64,000 nucleotides of DNA from Arthrobacter sp. StoSoilB19 (GTDB lineage Bacteria > Actinomycetota > Actinomycetes > Actinomycetales > Micrococcaceae), in the NCBI RefSeq assembly GCF_019977275.1, contig NZ_AP024650.1, positions 62,001 to 126,000 of the forward strand. Reading direction: 5' to 3'. Under the pieces are notes generated by a model, which worked only from the letters and a program-made list of their open reading frames with translations, did no database searches and was not told the origin of the DNA. Both the position numbers and the translations under genes were made by a program. This document shows positions 37,180 to 45,899 of the stretch, in pieces (position 1 is the stretch's first letter; the number at the start of each line of letters is the position of its first letter).

Positions 37180-37917
37180 TCAGGCCACGCGGTTGCTCAG
37201 GGTTCCGATGCCCTCCACCGTGATGTCCACACGGTCCCCGGGCTCGACGGGAACCACTGTGGCGGGCGCTCCGGTCATCACCACGTCGCCGGGTTCCAAG
37301 GTCAGCCAGGAAGTGACATAGATGAGGCAGTCCACCACCGAGGAGGGGAGGTTGAAGGTCCCGGAAGTGGCCTTCGCGGCCCCATTGACGTAGACGTCGA
37401 TGGCCACCCTTTCGGGATCCGGGAGTCCGGTTTCTATCCAAGGGCCCAGGGGTGTGTAGTTGACGCCGGCCTTGCCCTGGAAGTTCCGCTCGTCCACCGC
37501 GTTCTGATCCACGTTGGTGACATCGTTGACGCAGGTGTAGCCGAAGACGTGCTCCAGGGCGTTTTCCGCGGTCAGGTTGGCGGCGGTCCTGCCCATCACG
37601 ACGGCGAGTTCACCCTCGGCATTGACCGTGCCTTGTCCACGGGCCGCGGTGATGGCATCGCCCGGCCCGGCGATGGTGTGGACGGACTTGTGCCACGCCT
37701 GGATGGGCAGGGGATGGTCATTCAAAGTGCGGTTATGGCCAATGCCGAGGACGACGGCGGGCCTCACCGGGGCGAGGAATATTGCCTCGTTGTGGGTGGT
37801 GGCACCGCCGGTGTAGCGGAGGCTTTCCTCAAACGGGTCGACGATGTGGTCCCAGCCGCTGTCGCTCTCAACGGCGTACTGCGGACCAGCTGCTGTATCT
37901 AGTCTTGCGATGCGCAC
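37180..37917 (-). CDS. Fumarylacetoacetate hydrolase (FAH) family protein
   Basis: A protein of about 245 residues with the FAH catalytic fold. Marks are VVLGIGHNRTLNDHPLP, GELAVVMGRTAANLTAENAL, VFGYTCVNDVTNVDQNAVD and the C-terminal LEPGDVVMTGAPATVVPVEPGD. The metal-binding acidic residues expected in the E-G-E-L part are present. The frame opens at 38088, but GTG 37917 follows GGAG and lies after the dehydrogenase stop. The family hydrolyses or decarboxylates oxo-diacids. Confidence 0.9.
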   Translation of the reverse strand: MRIARLDTAAGPQYAVESDSGWDHIVDPFEESLRYTGGATTHNEAIFLAPVRPAVVLGIGHNRTLNDHPLPIQAWHKSVHTIAGPGDAITAARGQGTVNAEGELAVVMGRTAANLTAENALEHVFGYTCVNDVTNVDQNAVDERNFQGKAGVNYTPLGPWIETGLPDPERVAIDVYVNGAAKATSGTFNLPSSVVDCLIYVTSWLTLEPGDVVMTGAPATVVPVEPGDRVDITVEGIGTLSNRVA

Positions 37918-37934
37918 CGGTTCTCCGCCCCGTC

Positions 37935-38987
37935 CTAGTAGAAGTGGACCGTGTCCACGAGGTGGGGGAGATCCCCGCCGTCGAGGAAGGTGCGCAGGTT
38001 GCTGCAGAAGCGCTCGGTGATGAGTCGGTTCTCGGCTGCGCTGAGGGCCGAGGTGTGGGGCGAAACCATGACCCGGGGATGGTTCCATAGCGGGCTGTCC
38101 TGCGGCAGCGGCTCCACGGCGAAGACATCCAGGCAGGCGTAGCCCACCTGGCCGTTGTCCAGTGCCTCCAGCAGGGCGTCCTCGTCCACCACGGTGCCGC
38201 GGCCTACGTTAACGAACGTCGTGCCGGGCTTCATGGCGGCGAACAGTTGGCGGTTAAACAGCTTCTCCGTGTAGGCAGTGCCGGGCAGGGTGTTGACGAC
38301 GGCGTCTGCCGTGGCCAGGAGGGCAGGAAGGCCGGCGTTGTCCACAACCTGATCGATCCCGTCGATGGGCTCTACGGACCGTTTGGTGCCGCTGACCTTC
38401 ATGCCCAGTGCGCGCGCGATCCGGGCCGTTTCCAATCCGATTTCCCCCAGGCCGCTGACCACGAGGTTGGAGCCGTTGACGAGCCGGGTGGGGACGCGAA
38501 GGGTGGGCCAGGCCTTCGCCGCCTGGTCCTGGGCAAGTTCGGAACTCCGTTTGAAGCCGTTCAGGATTCCCATCGCAGCGAATTCCGCGAGGGGCAGGGC
38601 GTGCACTCCGGCGGAGGTGGTGATCCTGAATTTCTGCAGGACGTCCTGGCTGAGGCCGGACGCCTTCACCGCTCCGCCCGCTCCCGCCGCCATGGCATGG
38701 ATCCATTGCAGTCCGGGATTGTCGCGGGCGATGCGGGCAAGGCCCGCAGGGCTTTCGTTGGGGAATCCGTAGAGCACTTCGGCGCGGTTGAGCATTGCCC
38801 AGTAGCGCTCCTCCTGCTCGTCGGTGCGTTTGAAGGCGGGGTCGCCGGCGTGGTCGGCTGGATAGCGTTCCGGGGGCAGGAGGTCGGGCTCGTAAAGGAC
38901 GGTAATCGAAGGATCAATGGCGCGAATCTGGTCCACAAGCTCTGCTTCGAGCGGGACGGCGATGGCTACGGTCGTACGGGAAGTCAT
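37935..38987 (-). CDS. D-2-hydroxyacid dehydrogenase
   Basis: A 350-residue NAD-dependent D-isomer-specific 2-hydroxyacid dehydrogenase. The nucleotide-binding motif is VSGLGEIGLETARIARALGM. The catalytic elements are an arginine in VNVGRGTVVDEDALLEAL, a following acidic residue and the histidine in HPRVMVSPHTSALS. It is 17 bases upstream of the FAH gene on the same strand, so the two form an operon for a hydroxy/oxo acid. An IclR-box-like sequence lies immediately before its start. Confidence 0.92.
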   Translation of the reverse strand: MTSRTTVAIAVPLEAELVDQIRAIDPSITVLYEPDLLPPERYPADHAGDPAFKRTDEQEERYWAMLNRAEVLYGFPNESPAGLARIARDNPGLQWIHAMAAGAGGAVKASGLSQDVLQKFRITTSAGVHALPLAEFAAMGILNGFKRSSELAQDQAAKAWPTLRVPTRLVNGSNLVVSGLGEIGLETARIARALGMKVSGTKRSVEPIDGIDQVVDNAGLPALLATADAVVNTLPGTAYTEKLFNRQLFAAMKPGTTFVNVGRGTVVDEDALLEALDNGQVGYACLDVFAVEPLPQDSPLWNHPRVMVSPHTSALSAAENRLITERFCSNLRTFLDGGDLPHLVDTVHFY

Positions 38988-39463
38988 CTGTTCACTATAA
39001 TGGATAACGTTCGGTAGGTTGGACTTCGTAGGACTTCTGTGAAGCTTGCGAGCCCTGACAGGCGCCCTGGTAGTTGGGCACCGAACTAACTGGTTCCCGG
39101 CTGGGACAAACCTTGGCTGCGTGTCAGGTTGGGATCTATAGAGGTTGGATTAGCACGTCAGGAAAACGGGTTTCCGACTTCAACCTGACGTAGCTCATAC
39201 GCCTGGCTGACGTCAGGTTGGGGTGTGCCCCAACTATGCAAGTGCGGGAGGAACCTGTCTCGAAGCCCTTCCCTGTGGTGCTCCCCGCAAGGCTTGTCTT
39301 AAACGCGGTTAGAGGCAGCGGTTCATGTTTCAGCCGTGGAGAACAGGGACTAAGTCAGACAGCTCCTCTCAGCGAGGCAGAAGTCCGATGCAGTTCGTGT
39401 AATTACTGGACGGCATGCACTCTTGGGAGTACTCTCACCGCTAACCCTAGACAGAGGTGCATC
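38988..39463. other. Non-coding left edge of the accessory island, with CAGGTTG repeats
   Basis: No gene is visible in these 476 bases. Three copies of a CAGGTTG element are present: GTCAGGTTGGG (from 39123), its inverse CAACCTGACG (39181-39190) and CGTCAGGTTG (39211-39220). The middle copy can pair with either neighbour (9 or 10 bp), giving two mutually exclusive hairpins. GTTGGGG and CCCCAAC (39217-39234) form a third hairpin. From here the DNA becomes more AT-rich. Confidence 0.5.
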
Positions 39464-40240
39464 ATGGGCAAGGACGCCAATGACGGGCAGGTTGACGCAA
39501 CCGGACGCGTGCTGGGCATGAGCGGAGTTGCTATTCTTGCCGTCGTGTTATTGGCGGTGGTTATCATGATCTCTTTCATAGTCCCACCCCTGATGGACCG
39601 GGAGAATAGACCAACCGCGGAGATGGCGCTTTCTGGATGGCTGGTCGTGGGATCGGTCGTCCTTCTCGTTGTTCTGATGGCTGTTGCACTCTTGTCGAAT
39701 TTTGTGATTGGAAATAGATCGATACCAGGGCCTTTGGGCATGCCAGAGGGATCAGTAAGCGCTGTCATCGCCTTAATGCTGCTCTTGATTTTTGCAATAA
39801 CCTCTATTTACCTTTTTAGTCAGTTGCAAGGTGCGGAAAATAATGGCCGCGATTCCTCGGGGGTGACCTCGGCAGTACTGCAGGGACTCCCGCAGGACAG
39901 GATTCTTGAACTACGGGTCGAAAATCCGGCCGCACCGGTGGCGGACCGCACCTACACTGTAAAATTGTCGGCGACGAACCGCGTTAGCGTCGATTTCGCA
40001 CAAGCAACCTCATTGACGATCGGAACATTGCTGACGGCCGTGGCGGGATTTTATTTTGGGCAGCGTGCCACGCAGTCTGGCATCAAGCAGGCCAAAGACA
40101 TTAGGGACGGCCAGCGTTCCAAGGCACAAATCGATGGGAAGACGCAGCAAGACATGGCGGTAAGTACCGGGAAAAAGAACGGGGAGAAGACACCTCAAGA
40201 AAACCCGAACTTCGGCGGCGAGCCGCCGAAGGAACCTTAG
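39464..40240 (+). CDS. Membrane protein of the trypsin-STAND operon, family not recognised
   Basis: A 258-residue protein with three strong hydrophobic segments (GVAILAVVLLAVVIMISFIV near 22-42, LVVGSVVLLVVLMAVALLS near 60-78, SAVIALMLLLIFAITSIYLF near 100-120). A probably extracytoplasmic region and a fourth weaker segment (LTIGTLLTAVAGFYFG) follow, then a charged, lysine/glutamine-rich cytoplasmic tail. ATG 39464 follows AGAGGTG. I do not recognise the family. It is the first gene before trypco2 and trypsin-STAND on the same strand, so it may be a membrane anchor or effector of that system. Confidence 0.75.
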   Translation: MGKDANDGQVDATGRVLGMSGVAILAVVLLAVVIMISFIVPPLMDRENRPTAEMALSGWLVVGSVVLLVVLMAVALLSNFVIGNRSIPGPLGMPEGSVSAVIALMLLLIFAITSIYLFSQLQGAENNGRDSSGVTSAVLQGLPQDRILELRVENPAAPVADRTYTVKLSATNRVSVDFAQATSLTIGTLLTAVAGFYFGQRATQSGIKQAKDIRDGQRSKAQIDGKTQQDMAVSTGKKNGEKTPQENPNFGGEPPKEP

Positions 40241-40362
40241 AAAGAGCACCATTCCCTAACAGGGGGCCCTAGTCAGATGACGATCTAGGAAATCACAGTT
40301 CTGGTGGGATACGGCGCTTCTTCGAAAAACTGGTGGTTTCCTATTCACGGGGAGGACGTGTG

Positions 40363-40665
40363 ATGGCCGGAGAGCTGGAGTTGGCGGAGTTGGTAGCGGG
40401 CCTGCGGGCCGAGCTTGAGCGGGCACGTGAGGACGGCGCGAATGCCGGTATCCGTTTTGCAGTGGGACCGGTGGAGTTGGAGCTAAGCGTTGTCACGGAG
40501 AAGAAAGGGACCGTCGAGGGCGGCATAAAGTTCTGGGTCGTTACCGCCCAAACGGGCGGCGAGATATCCATGACCGGCACTCAGCGCATCAGGCTGACTC
40601 TCCAGCCCAGCACAGGGGAGGGCCCGTTGGATATTGGCGATGAATCGAAACAGGGCGAGCGGTAA
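40363..40665 (+). CDS. Trypco2-family (trypsin-co-occurring domain 2) protein
   Basis: A 100-residue soluble protein. LELAELVAGLRAELERARED at the N-terminus, then FAVGPVELELSVV, IKFWVVTAQTGG and QRIRLTLQP, fit the trypco2 family, described as a partner of trypsin-like peptidases in actinobacterial NTP-dependent conflict systems. GGGGAGGA precedes ATG 40363. It is 11 bases upstream of the trypsin-STAND gene, the usual neighbour. Its molecular role, perhaps as substrate or regulator of the peptidase, has not been established to my knowledge. Confidence 0.85.
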   Translation: MAGELELAELVAGLRAELERAREDGANAGIRFAVGPVELELSVVTEKKGTVEGGIKFWVVTAQTGGEISMTGTQRIRLTLQPSTGEGPLDIGDESKQGER

Positions 40666-40676
40666 GGATAAGCACG

Positions 40677-43600
40677 GTGCCCGTTGGATGGGACGTTCGC
40701 CGAATAGCGGAGATTATCTCTACCTTCCCGGATGGTCGGGAAGAGCGCGGTTCCGGGTACCGAATAACCGAGGCCCGGGTGCTGACTTGCTGGCATGCGG
40801 TGAAGGACGCTATAAGGGTCCGGGCCAGATTCGAAGCCGGCACTGTGGAACCTTCTGCCACGGAATGGGAAGTAAATGCTGGCCCCCCGGTCTTCCTAGG
40901 AAATGATATAGCTGTTCTTCCGGTTGCAGCCCCTGAGGACATGAATGCGCGTCCTGTGTTCGTTCCTGCCTACGGACGGGTCAGAGCAGGGCTTGCGTAT
41001 CCCTCGGCTGTCGCGGTGGGTTTTCCCTCGGCCCAGGCACGGGAAAATCTCAAGCGTGCGGACGGGTCTGCTGCTTCATATCGGGACTCCAAACAGGCCA
41101 TAGGGAATCTGACCCCTTTGAGCCAGTTGAAATCAGGCAACTGGGAGTTCAGCGTCAGCAACCCCCCACCCGGGAGCACGCAACCGGATAAATCATCTTG
41201 GGCGGGCATGTCCGGGGCATCAGTATGGGTTGCTGAGCGTCTGGTCGGGGTGATAACCGAAGACGTCCATCCGAAAGGCGCGAACACCCTCACGGTCTCA
41301 CCGCTGGCCGGCCTCTGGGAGCTTCCCCCGTCCTTAGCTGCTGGTTCGCTTGAGGAGTTTTTTGAGTGCAGCGATCCGGCCGCTTGGGTGGATGTTTCGG
41401 TCGCGGACAGCCTCCAGTCGGTGCTTTCAGATCATTACCGGCAGGTACTTGATATTGCCCCGGAGGGCGGGGCGAAGGACCGGCAGCAGGAACTGTCACG
41501 GATGACCGCGTTTTGCCGGGACGAAGTGACAGAGGGGTATTGGTGGTGGCGGGCTCGTCCCTGGGCGGGAAAGACCGCGCTGATGGCAAGTTTCGCCGCG
41601 GAGGCGCCGCCGGACCTGCGGGTGGCCTCGTTCTTTATCAATAGTCAGCGGGAGAGCCGGCGGGACAGCCGCGCGTTCAGTGAAGCGATTCTGCCCCAGC
41701 TGGATGCTTTGGCAGGAAATGTTCGACCGACCCCCGTCACACCGGGTGCGGAGGATCAGACATTGAACCGGTGCTTGGATGCTGCGGCAAAGGCCTGCCG
41801 GGAGCAAGGAACCCACTTAGTGCTCGTGGTGGATGCCTTGGATGAAGATAATTGGACCGATATTGGCGGCATCAGGCCAAGCATTGCTTCTCTGCTGCCC
41901 ACCAGGACCCCTTACGGCCTGCGGGTTCTGGTTTCCAGCCGCTCGAACCCGGAACTCCCGGTTGATGTCCCCGCCAACCACCCCCTCAAGGCGGAGACAG
42001 TCAGACATGAACTCCTTCCATCTCCGCATGCTGCGGAAGTAAAAGAAAGGGCCACGCAGGAGACCAAAAAGATTCTTGGAAGTGAGGGAATCGAAAACGA
42101 AGCCCTGATCCTCATCGCCTTGGCCGGTGCACTCTCACCCAAGGAAATCGCAGACATCACCCGTGGGCGCTCCTTCAAGGTTGAGGACGTGCTATCCCAC
42201 TGCCGTGTCCTCGCAGGCGAAGACCGGCACTTCATCGAAGATACCCCGGAACGGGTTTACGCACTCTCCCATACCACCCTGCCGGAACTCATAAAGGATC
42301 TTCTGGGAGAGGATGAAGTGCGCGTCTATCAGGGCCGGATCAATGAATGGGCAAGAAAATACAGCCGAGACGGATGGCCGGACGCTACGCCAGCGTTCTT
42401 TCTCACAGGGGCGTACCCTAAGTTCCTTGCCTCCGCGGGCGAGCTGAAACTGCTGGTCGAGTGGGCACTGGACCGTCAACTCCAGACCCGCCTCTGGCAG
42501 CTAACCGGTAGCAGTCTGCAGTCGCTGGAAGACATCCGGCTGGCACAGGACCAAAACATCAAGAGGCGGGAGATCGACCTTGCGGCGGCTTTGCGGCTTT
42601 GCATGATGCGCAACGAAATCGAGGCCGCCACGACAAACCTGCCCGCCCGGATACCGGTACTCTACGCTCGGATGGGGCAGCACCGCAGGGCATTCATCCT
42701 GGCCATGAGCATCAGGGATTCGTCTAGTAGAGAGCAATCGCTCACTGAGATGTCGCAGGTGCAGGCCGACACCGGGCATCTCCATCAGGCCAAGAGCACG
42801 GCAAGCGCCATCACCAACCCCCGGGCCCGGTCTGTTGCGTTGGTTCGCATCGCGCGGGCGTGGGCGGGTGCCGGGCAAGACCCCATCCCCGCCCTCGAAG
42901 ACGCCTTGGACGCAGCCCGCAGCATTAACGACCCTATGTGGCGGTCGAAGGTGCAGCAGGACATCGCGCGGGCTTTAGCGGACGCCGGGCAGGACCCCGC
43001 CCCTGTTTTTGAGGAGGTTCTGGACGCGGCCCGCAAAATCGACGACTACGAGGACGACGCCTTTGACCCTGGACGGCGACCGAAGGCGCTGCTGGAAATC
43101 GCGCGGGTTATGACGGAGACCGGGCAGGATGCGACGGCTGTCTTTCAGGAGGCCGTGGACACAGCCCGCAACGACGATCCTGCGCGGCGCCCGCAGGCGC
43201 TGCTGGGCATCGCCCGTGTGCTGGCGGACATCGGTCAGGATGCGGCCCCCGTCCTCCCGGATGTCCTAAACGCGGCCCGCAACATCGATGACCCTGGGTG
43301 GCGCTCTTTAGTGCTGCTGAACATCGCCCGGGTGCTGGCGCGCCTCGGGCAGGATGCGGCACTCGTCCTCCAGGACGCCTTGGACGCGGCCCGCCACGAG
43401 CTTGTCCCTGAGCAGCGTTCGAAGGTGCTGCTGGACATCGCGCGGGTCTTAGCCAGTGTCGGGCAGGATGCAGCCGCTGTCCTTCAGGAGGCCCTGGACG
43501 TTGCCCGCGAGGTTGATGAATGGCGCCGCTCTGACGTGCTGCTGGACGTCGTCCAGGCCTTGGCAGACACCGGGCAAGACTCGGCCCCCGCCCTCCGGAT

Positions 43601-45899
43601 TGCCCTGGCGACAGCCCGCAGCATCACCGACCCTGGGCGGCGATCGAAGGCGCTGCTGGACATCGCGCAGGCTTTGGCAAACGCTGGGCAGGATGCAGCC
43701 ACTGTCTTTCAGGAGGCCCTGGACGCAGCCTGCAACATCGACGACCCTGGGTGGCGCTTGAAGGTGCTGCTGGATATCGCGCGCGCCTTGGCGGACGCCG
43801 GGCAGGGCCCGGCTCTGGCTCTCCAGAATGCCCTGGACGTTGCCCGCGAGGTTGATGAATGGCGCCGCTCTGACGTGCTGCTGGACGTCGTCCAGGCCTT
43901 GGCAGACACCGGGCAAGACTCGGCCCCCGCCCTCCGGATTGCCCTGGCGACAGCCCGCAGCATCACCGACCCTGGGCGGCGATCGAAGGTGCTGCTGGAC
44001 ATCGCGCAGGCTTTGGCAAACGCTGGGCAGGATGCAGCCACTGTCTTTCAGGAGGCCCTGGACGCAGCCTGCAACATCGACGACCCTGGGTGGCGCTTGA
44101 AGGTGCTGCTGGATATCGCGCGCGCCTTGGCGGACGCCGGGCAGGGCCCAGCTCTGGCCCTCCAGAATGCCCTGGACGCAGCCCGCGAGGTCGATGAACG
44201 GCGCCGCTCTGACGTGCTGCTGGACATCGCGCAGGCCTTGGCAGACACCGGGCAGGACCCGGCCCCCACGCTCCAGGATGCACTAACCGCGGCCTCCACC
44301 CTGAGCCCCCGACTGGACTCAGGTGCACTGGAAAACCTCGCTCAGGGACTGAGAGAGAGCAACCGTATTACCCAAGCCCTCGGCTCGGCCTATAGCATTC
44401 CCGACCCCAAACGACGTTCTATGGTGCTGCTGGATATCGCGAAGGCAATGGTGCACACCGGGCAGGATGCGACCTTCCTCTTTCAGGAGGCCCTGGATGC
44501 TGTCCGCAGCATCGACGACCCTGGGCAGCGCCCGAATGTGCTGCTGGACATCGCGCGGGCTATGGCGGACACCGGGCAGGATGTGACCTCCGTTTTTCAG
44601 GAGGCCCTGGACACGGGCCGCAACTACTATGCGAGCACCGACGTTTTGGCTTGCATCATGCGGGCACTGGCGGACGTCGGACAGGGTTCGGCCTCCGTCT
44701 TTCAGAGCGTCTTGGACGCCGCCAGCAGCACCGAGGACTGGGGGCGCCCGCAGGTGCTGCTGGACATCGCGCAGGCGCTGTCGGACACCGGGCAGGATGC
44801 GACACCCGTCCTCGCGGATGCCTTGGAGGCAGCCCGCCACATGCGTGTCCCTGAGCAGCGTTTGAAGGTGTTGCTGGGTATCGCGCGGGCCTTGGCTGAC
44901 ACCGGGCAGGATGTGACCTCCGTTTTTCAGGAGGCCTTGGGCGCGGCCCGCAACACGGAGGTATGGCGGCGCGATGACGCCTTGATGGAAGTAGCCCGGG
45001 CACTGGCCGATGCCGGGCAGGATGCAGCCACCGTCTTTCAGGGTGTCCTGGACGCAAGCCAGAATATCGACGACGCCGGGCATCGCTCGGCTGTGCTGCT
45101 GGTTATGGCGCGGACCTTGACGAACGTGGGGCGGGATGCGGCCTCCGTCTTTCAGGAGGCCCTGAGCGCTGCCCGCAATGCCGAGAACTGGCGGCGCCCT
45201 TACGCTTTGTTGGAAATAGCCCGGGCACTGGCCGGCACCGGGCAGGAGGCAGCCCCCGTCTTTCAGGAAGCCCTGGACGCTGCCCGCAATGCCGAGAACT
45301 GGCGCCCCTACGCTTTGTTGGAAATAGCCCGGGCACTGGTCGACACCGGGCAGGAGGCAGCCCCCGTCTTTCAGGAAGCCCTGGACGCTGCCCGCCACAT
45401 CGATGGCTCTGACTCGCGCTGGCGGGCGCTGAGGGACATCGCGCGGACCTTGGCAGACCTCGGGCAGGATTCGGCCCCCGTTTTTCAGGAGGCCTTGGAC
45501 GGGGCCCGTAACATTGACGACAGTGGGAGGCGCTCTGAAGCACTGCTGGACATCGCGCGGGCCGTCGCTGACACAGGGCAGGATGCAGCCTCCATCTTTC
45601 AGGAGGTCCTGGACACGAACCGCAATACAGTTGGCATCGCGCGGGCGCTACTTGATGCAGATCTGGTGGTGGAGGCTTTCAGATGTCTCGAAATGACGCC
45701 CCACCCCAGTGAAGCCGGCGGCAAATTGTGGTTGGAGATTGCAGGAAAGGCCTTCGAATCAGGGAACACGACGTTAGCACGCAGCGCGGCCGCATATTCT
45801 CTGGCTATGTCCTCATGGGACTCCACCATTGGCACCATAACCAAGATCGATCCTGAATTGTGGACGGAAATTGAATGCTTTGCTCGGACTAAAGGGTAA
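40677..45899 (+). CDS. Trypsin-like peptidase/STAND NTPase protein with long helical repeat array
   Basis: A 1740-residue multidomain protein. Residues 1-220 are a trypsin-like serine peptidase with a complete triad: His40 (LTCWHAV), Asp77 (GNDIAVLPV) and Ser179 (GMSGAS). Residues about 260-640 are a STAND NTPase: P-loop ARPWAGKT (293-300), Walker B LVLVVDALDED (382-391), then GLRVLVSSR. From about 714 to 1650 run some 24 repeats of 37-38 residues with consensus LLDIARALADTGQDA and VFQEALDAAR. The start GTG 40677 follows AAGGA. By analogy with Avs-like STAND immune proteins, repeats would sense a trigger, the NTPase oligomerise and the peptidase act. The repeat consensus is TPR-like. Confidence 0.9.
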   Translation: MPVGWDVRRIAEIISTFPDGREERGSGYRITEARVLTCWHAVKDAIRVRARFEAGTVEPSATEWEVNAGPPVFLGNDIAVLPVAAPEDMNARPVFVPAYGRVRAGLAYPSAVAVGFPSAQARENLKRADGSAASYRDSKQAIGNLTPLSQLKSGNWEFSVSNPPPGSTQPDKSSWAGMSGASVWVAERLVGVITEDVHPKGANTLTVSPLAGLWELPPSLAAGSLEEFFECSDPAAWVDVSVADSLQSVLSDHYRQVLDIAPEGGAKDRQQELSRMTAFCRDEVTEGYWWWRARPWAGKTALMASFAAEAPPDLRVASFFINSQRESRRDSRAFSEAILPQLDALAGNVRPTPVTPGAEDQTLNRCLDAAAKACREQGTHLVLVVDALDEDNWTDIGGIRPSIASLLPTRTPYGLRVLVSSRSNPELPVDVPANHPLKAETVRHELLPSPHAAEVKERATQETKKILGSEGIENEALILIALAGALSPKEIADITRGRSFKVEDVLSHCRVLAGEDRHFIEDTPERVYALSHTTLPELIKDLLGEDEVRVYQGRINEWARKYSRDGWPDATPAFFLTGAYPKFLASAGELKLLVEWALDRQLQTRLWQLTGSSLQSLEDIRLAQDQNIKRREIDLAAALRLCMMRNEIEAATTNLPARIPVLYARMGQHRRAFILAMSIRDSSSREQSLTEMSQVQADTGHLHQAKSTASAITNPRARSVALVRIARAWAGAGQDPIPALEDALDAARSINDPMWRSKVQQDIARALADAGQDPAPVFEEVLDAARKIDDYEDDAFDPGRRPKALLEIARVMTETGQDATAVFQEAVDTARNDDPARRPQALLGIARVLADIGQDAAPVLPDVLNAARNIDDPGWRSLVLLNIARVLARLGQDAALVLQDALDAARHELVPEQRSKVLLDIARVLASVGQDAAAVLQEALDVAREVDEWRRSDVLLDVVQALADTGQDSAPALRIALATARSITDPGRRSKALLDIAQALANAGQDAATVFQEALDAACNIDDPGWRLKVLLDIARALADAGQGPALALQNALDVAREVDEWRRSDVLLDVVQALADTGQDSAPALRIALATARSITDPGRRSKVLLDIAQALANAGQDAATVFQEALDAACNIDDPGWRLKVLLDIARALADAGQGPALALQNALDAAREVDERRRSDVLLDIAQALADTGQDPAPTLQDALTAASTLSPRLDSGALENLAQGLRESNRITQALGSAYSIPDPKRRSMVLLDIAKAMVHTGQDATFLFQEALDAVRSIDDPGQRPNVLLDIARAMADTGQDVTSVFQEALDTGRNYYASTDVLACIMRALADVGQGSASVFQSVLDAASSTEDWGRPQVLLDIAQALSDTGQDATPVLADALEAARHMRVPEQRLKVLLGIARALADTGQDVTSVFQEALGAARNTEVWRRDDALMEVARALADAGQDAATVFQGVLDASQNIDDAGHRSAVLLVMARTLTNVGRDAASVFQEALSAARNAENWRRPYALLEIARALAGTGQEAAPVFQEALDAARNAENWRPYALLEIARALVDTGQEAAPVFQEALDAARHIDGSDSRWRALRDIARTLADLGQDSAPVFQEALDGARNIDDSGRRSEALLDIARAVADTGQDAASIFQEVLDTNRNTVGIARALLDADLVVEAFRCLEMTPHPSEAGGKLWLEIAGKAFESGNTTLARSAAAYSLAMSSWDSTIGTITKIDPELWTEIECFARTKG
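42817..45640 (+). repeat. Array of about 24 in-frame 111-114-bp repeats
   Basis: The C-terminal 930 residues of the trypsin-STAND protein are built of near-identical helical-hairpin units. Each unit holds a first helix (RSKVLLDIARALAD), a turn TGQDA and a second helix (VFQEALDAARNIDD). Typical unit length is 37-38 codons. One break occurs near residues 1206-1240 (nt about 44300-44390), where a diverged unit (SGALENLAQGLRESNRI) separates two blocks. Confidence 0.9.
43491..44168 (+). repeat. Recent 339-bp tandem duplication inside the repeat array
   Basis: Positions 43491-43829 and 43830-44168 are almost identical; I saw only about three base differences. The unit equals exactly 113 codons, or three protein repeats, so the duplication keeps frame. 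It shows that the array changes by whole-unit expansion. Confidence 0.9.

Noticed and set aside
42817..45640. Regular repeats considered as a CRISPR array
   Set aside because: Units are 111-114 bp, stay in frame and encode similar helices throughout, with no constant-repeat/unique-spacer pattern and no cas genes.
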